Source: Malurus cyaneus samueli
Taxonomy: Eukaryota > Chordata > Aves > Passeriformes > Maluridae
Length of the DNA stretch: 64,000 bases
Assembly: GCA_009741485.1 (NCBI GenBank)
Contig: CM019217.1
Span: 45,935,814 to 45,999,813, forward strand
Direction of reading: 5' to 3'
Position numbers and translations under genes: made by a program. Below the pieces are notes generated by a model. The model was given only the letters and a program-made list of their open reading frames with translations, was not told the DNA's origin and ran no database searches. Positions 61,199 to 64,000 of this stretch are shown one piece after another (position 1 is the stretch's first letter; every line of letters starts with the position of its first letter).

Positions 61199-61629
61199 GT
61201 AAACAGAAGAATTTTGTGTTCCTCCTTCTATTCCATAAATAAATGTATGCATTGAAAAATAATGAGTGGTTGGACTTACGCTTTCCAGCTCATTGGCTGC
61301 AAAAAAAGTATTTTGAAAATTACTTTAATGCATATTTACTCATTGGACCAGAAGGATTCACTTCAGCACATGAATATGCCTTATTAAAAACTGCTTACAC
61401 ACAGGTTACTCAACCCAGCCTTTCTTTTTTTTTAACTCTCCAAGGTGTGTATGAAATACCTTGTTCATTACATGTAAGTCTGGGGAAAACATTATTTTTC
61501 CTATATTCTGCTAGAGAAAAGGGTGTGCCTTAAAAAGAGCAGAATAAAAATGATTGTGATGAATGCTGCAGATGCAATGGACTGGCTGGAGAAAGTCTGT
61601 CTGCAATTGAAGCCAAGGGATAAGCCAGC
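61199..61629. other. Unique non-coding DNA
   Basis: About 430 bp between the possible exon and the CR1 fragment. A 96-codon plus-strand frame at 61,243-61,533 begins right after the stop of the preceding frame but has no recognisable domain. A T run lies near 61,425-61,434. Confidence 0.5.
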
Positions 61630-61919
61630 CTGGGGAGAGGGGGCAAGCTTTTAGCAGGGCCTGTTGTGATAGGACAAGGGGGAATTGCTCTGAACTGAAG
61701 GAGGGTAGATTTGGAATAGATACAAGGAAGTAATGTTTTACTATGAGGGTGTTTAAACACTGGAACAGGTTGCTCAGAGGTGTTGTAGGTGCCCCATCCC
61801 TGGGTCAGTCACATGGGGTTATCAGCAACCTGATCTAGTTGAAGATGTCCCTGCTTATTGCAGGGAAGTTGGCCTGTAAATGTCCCTTTCCAATGAAAGC
61901 ATTCTATGATTCTATGAAT
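61630..61919 (+). mobile_element. CR1 LINE 3' fragment, plus strand
   Basis: Starts with GGGGGCAAGCTTTTAGCAGG, continues through GCAGGGCCTGTTGTGATAGG, GGAGGGTAGATTTGGA and ACACTGGAACAGGTTGCTCA, and ends with the diagnostic tail ATTCTATGATTCTATGAAT at 61,901-61,919. This is the end of ORF2 plus the 3' untranslated region; everything upstream is lost by 5' truncation. The left edge is approximate. It lies opposite in orientation to the copies at 31.6 and 36.5 kb. The coding remainder is too decayed for an open frame. Confidence 0.93.
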
Positions 61920-64000
61920 CCACGTTTCTTCCCACACTCCATTCAAAGCTTCCTACAGAGGGTGCAGCCCCCCAGGGTGCTGAGACACTTGTGTAACATA
62001 TTCTGAAAAGGTCTCAGTTTTCAGTCGGATAAGGAAACCTTTCCATTATCCTCTGTGACAGGTCAGCCCACCCACTACACAAGCCTGCATTGCTGTACGT
62101 GTTGGGGCCAAGTAACCCCCGAGCAGCCTTGGGGATAAGTGCCTTAATTGCTGGTAATACAATAGCTCCACTTAGCACCAGCAAAGCAATTCAAAAATGG
62201 AATCAAACATTTTCTGGATACGCATTTCAGGAGCAGCCGGCTGTGTTGGCATGTAACTCCATTACTTAACCACTGGGTCATATATCTGTGACTGCAGATG
62301 GCTTTTACATCCGCACCTCTTAAGCAGCATCTGATACCATGACCCAACACTGGCCCAAAGGGAGGGATTCAGTCACCCTGACTAGAAAGACTTTTTCCTT
62401 CAAATTAAACATCATCTTAGGCAAGGCTTCAGAAGTTTTTTCTGTGGCCCCATTAGACCCAATGAAAACAGCCTTCCTCACCTCCAGCATGGAAAGCACA
62501 CTACCCATCTGCAATTCAGCTGCAGCTCTGCCCTGTGAAGTCCAAGGACTGGCAAATAAAATTACCATTCCCCATCAATCTCTCACCAGAACCCCAGGAC
62601 ACCCACATTGTTTCCCATGCAGTACTTTTAGTGATGTTTCTTGAAGATATTTTTTCTCCAGCTCCCCTTGATCTAAGTTTTTTCTTCCAAGTATCTCCAA
62701 GCAATGCACAGCCTCCAGGGGCAGCTGCAAAAAACATCACCATGCAAGTATTTGCAGTGTAAATCTGCTGGGCTTAATGCTGACACAGCTACAACTGCTT
62801 AGCTGTTGGCTGCACAGGAAAGGCAACACATGAGCTCAGAAAAAAGTGCTTTGGTGTACCTGAGCCAATGTACCAGCAAAGTCAGTGACAGCATAAAATA
62901 TGAAAGCAGAATGGTCTTACAATCAGACCCACAGGGCATCAACTCAAGCATCAATAGAAAATATTCATGCTATGTATCCTGCTGTAGGCCAGGCGCTCTG
63001 TGGCACAGAGAAGAAATGGTTCAGGCCACAAACTCATGGTCCCTGGCTCATTGTACTTTCAACATGTGCCTTGGTGAAAACCTGTGGTCTCTCAACCACA
63101 AGCTAAGTGTCCAAATGCCCCAACTTTATCAGAACTACTTACTTGCTTGAATATTTTGATGCTTAGCATTATATAGTGAAGGATTATTTTGTTCAAGAAT
63201 AATGGTGGCTGAAAATTGCATAAAGCTCCTCAGAATGTATTTCCTTATGTGCATGCTTCCCATGCAAGGGAAGCCACATATGGTAGCAAATATTTTACGA
63301 AATTTATTCCACTTGTAGAGAAATCCTCCAAATTATTCCATGTTATTAAGGACCATGGTGAATAAAATAAGATGTGAGTAGTACCATATGGCACACTTCA
63401 GGTTCACCAAAACAATTGACTCAAAATTAAACTTCTCATTCCATGTTTGAAGACAGGCTTTTCAAGTTGCTGAAAGCAATTGCTCCCAGAACCAAAAACT
63501 GGGGTATTTATTTCCCAGTTTCCCCATGGTTCCATACACTTTTTGAAAATATTTGTTCTTTCTTTCACACAAAACTGCCTCCAGGACACACTTGGAAATA
63601 GAGCATCAGCCCAAACCACACTCTTATAGCAAACATAGCCCTCACTCCAATACAGGTGACACATAGTAGAGGAGAGTTTTGCTTTCTTCCCATATAAATA
63701 TTTAACTGGCTCAGACCTAATCTGCCTGGAGCATCAAGCCTTCTCTTCTCATTGATTACTCTGCTAACTTCTTGTTAGTGCTGAAGATTATCTCCATGTC
63801 TTTAGAAAGTTGGAATAACCTTGGAAATGAAGAAATATTTAGTGGGGAGAAAAGGGAGCGAGGCTTCAATGTTGAGAAGAAAATTTGAAATCTTCTGTCT
63901 AAAGCACATTGAGAAATGGGGAAGTTTTCTACCAGACAAATTTTTTGTATAGTTTCTTGAAGCTATGCAGTAGGCCACATCCCACTTCACTAAAGGGTTC
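61920..64000. other. Unique non-coding DNA to the window end
   Basis: Single-copy sequence. Overlapping frames on both strands at 62,320-62,762 and a 114-codon plus-strand frame at 62,806-63,150 show no recognisable domain. No repeat, RNA gene or convincing splice pair was seen. Confidence 0.55.

Overview
This window looks like a gene-poor piece of a bird genome. The evidence is its transposable elements: CR1 LINE copies with the typical avian 3' tail (repeats of ATTCTATGATT), and solo long terminal repeats (LTRs) resembling avian endogenous retrovirus families. The rest is AT-rich, CpG-poor single-copy DNA with short microsatellites and poly-A runs. There are no bacterial features such as operons, ribosome binding sites, CRISPR arrays or insertion sequences. 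The species cannot be named; a neoavian, possibly passerine, bird is an inference from LTR style.

I find no exon set that I can assign to a known protein. The open reading frames are short (about 60-150 codons), overlap on both strands and lack recognisable domains, as expected by chance in 64 kb. The exception is CR1 reverse-transcriptase sequence on the minus strand at 31.7-33.4 kb. The window is therefore intergenic or lies inside a very large intron.

Layout: 1-6.5 kb, unique non-coding DNA. 6,549-7,115, solo LTR. 7.1-31.6 kb, unique DNA with a 9-bp minisatellite (15.5 kb), an unidentified 121-codon minus-strand open frame (24.3-24.7 kb) and several blocks that look like conserved non-coding elements. 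31,614-33,675, a 5'-truncated CR1 on the minus strand, split by a 763-bp LTR with matching 5-bp target duplications and TGTCT/AGACA ends. 33.7-45.2 kb, unique DNA with a CR1 relic (36.5 kb) and more element-like blocks. 45,243-45,555, probable ERVK-type solo LTR, minus strand. 45.6-61.6 kb, unique DNA with a small CpG-rich block (57.8-58.2 kb), a Z-DNA-prone tract with a 20-bp palindrome (59.76 kb) and a possible 44-bp exon (61.16 kb). 61,630-61,919, CR1 3' fragment, plus strand. The remainder is unique DNA.

The best supported result is the nested CR1/LTR locus. Its LTR carries a CpG-rich core with an E-box, two YY1-like motifs and a poly-A signal, so it is the best candidate for a functional regulatory sequence. 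I found no sign of a new multi-gene system. The element-like blocks are inferred from composition alone and need alignment to other genomes.
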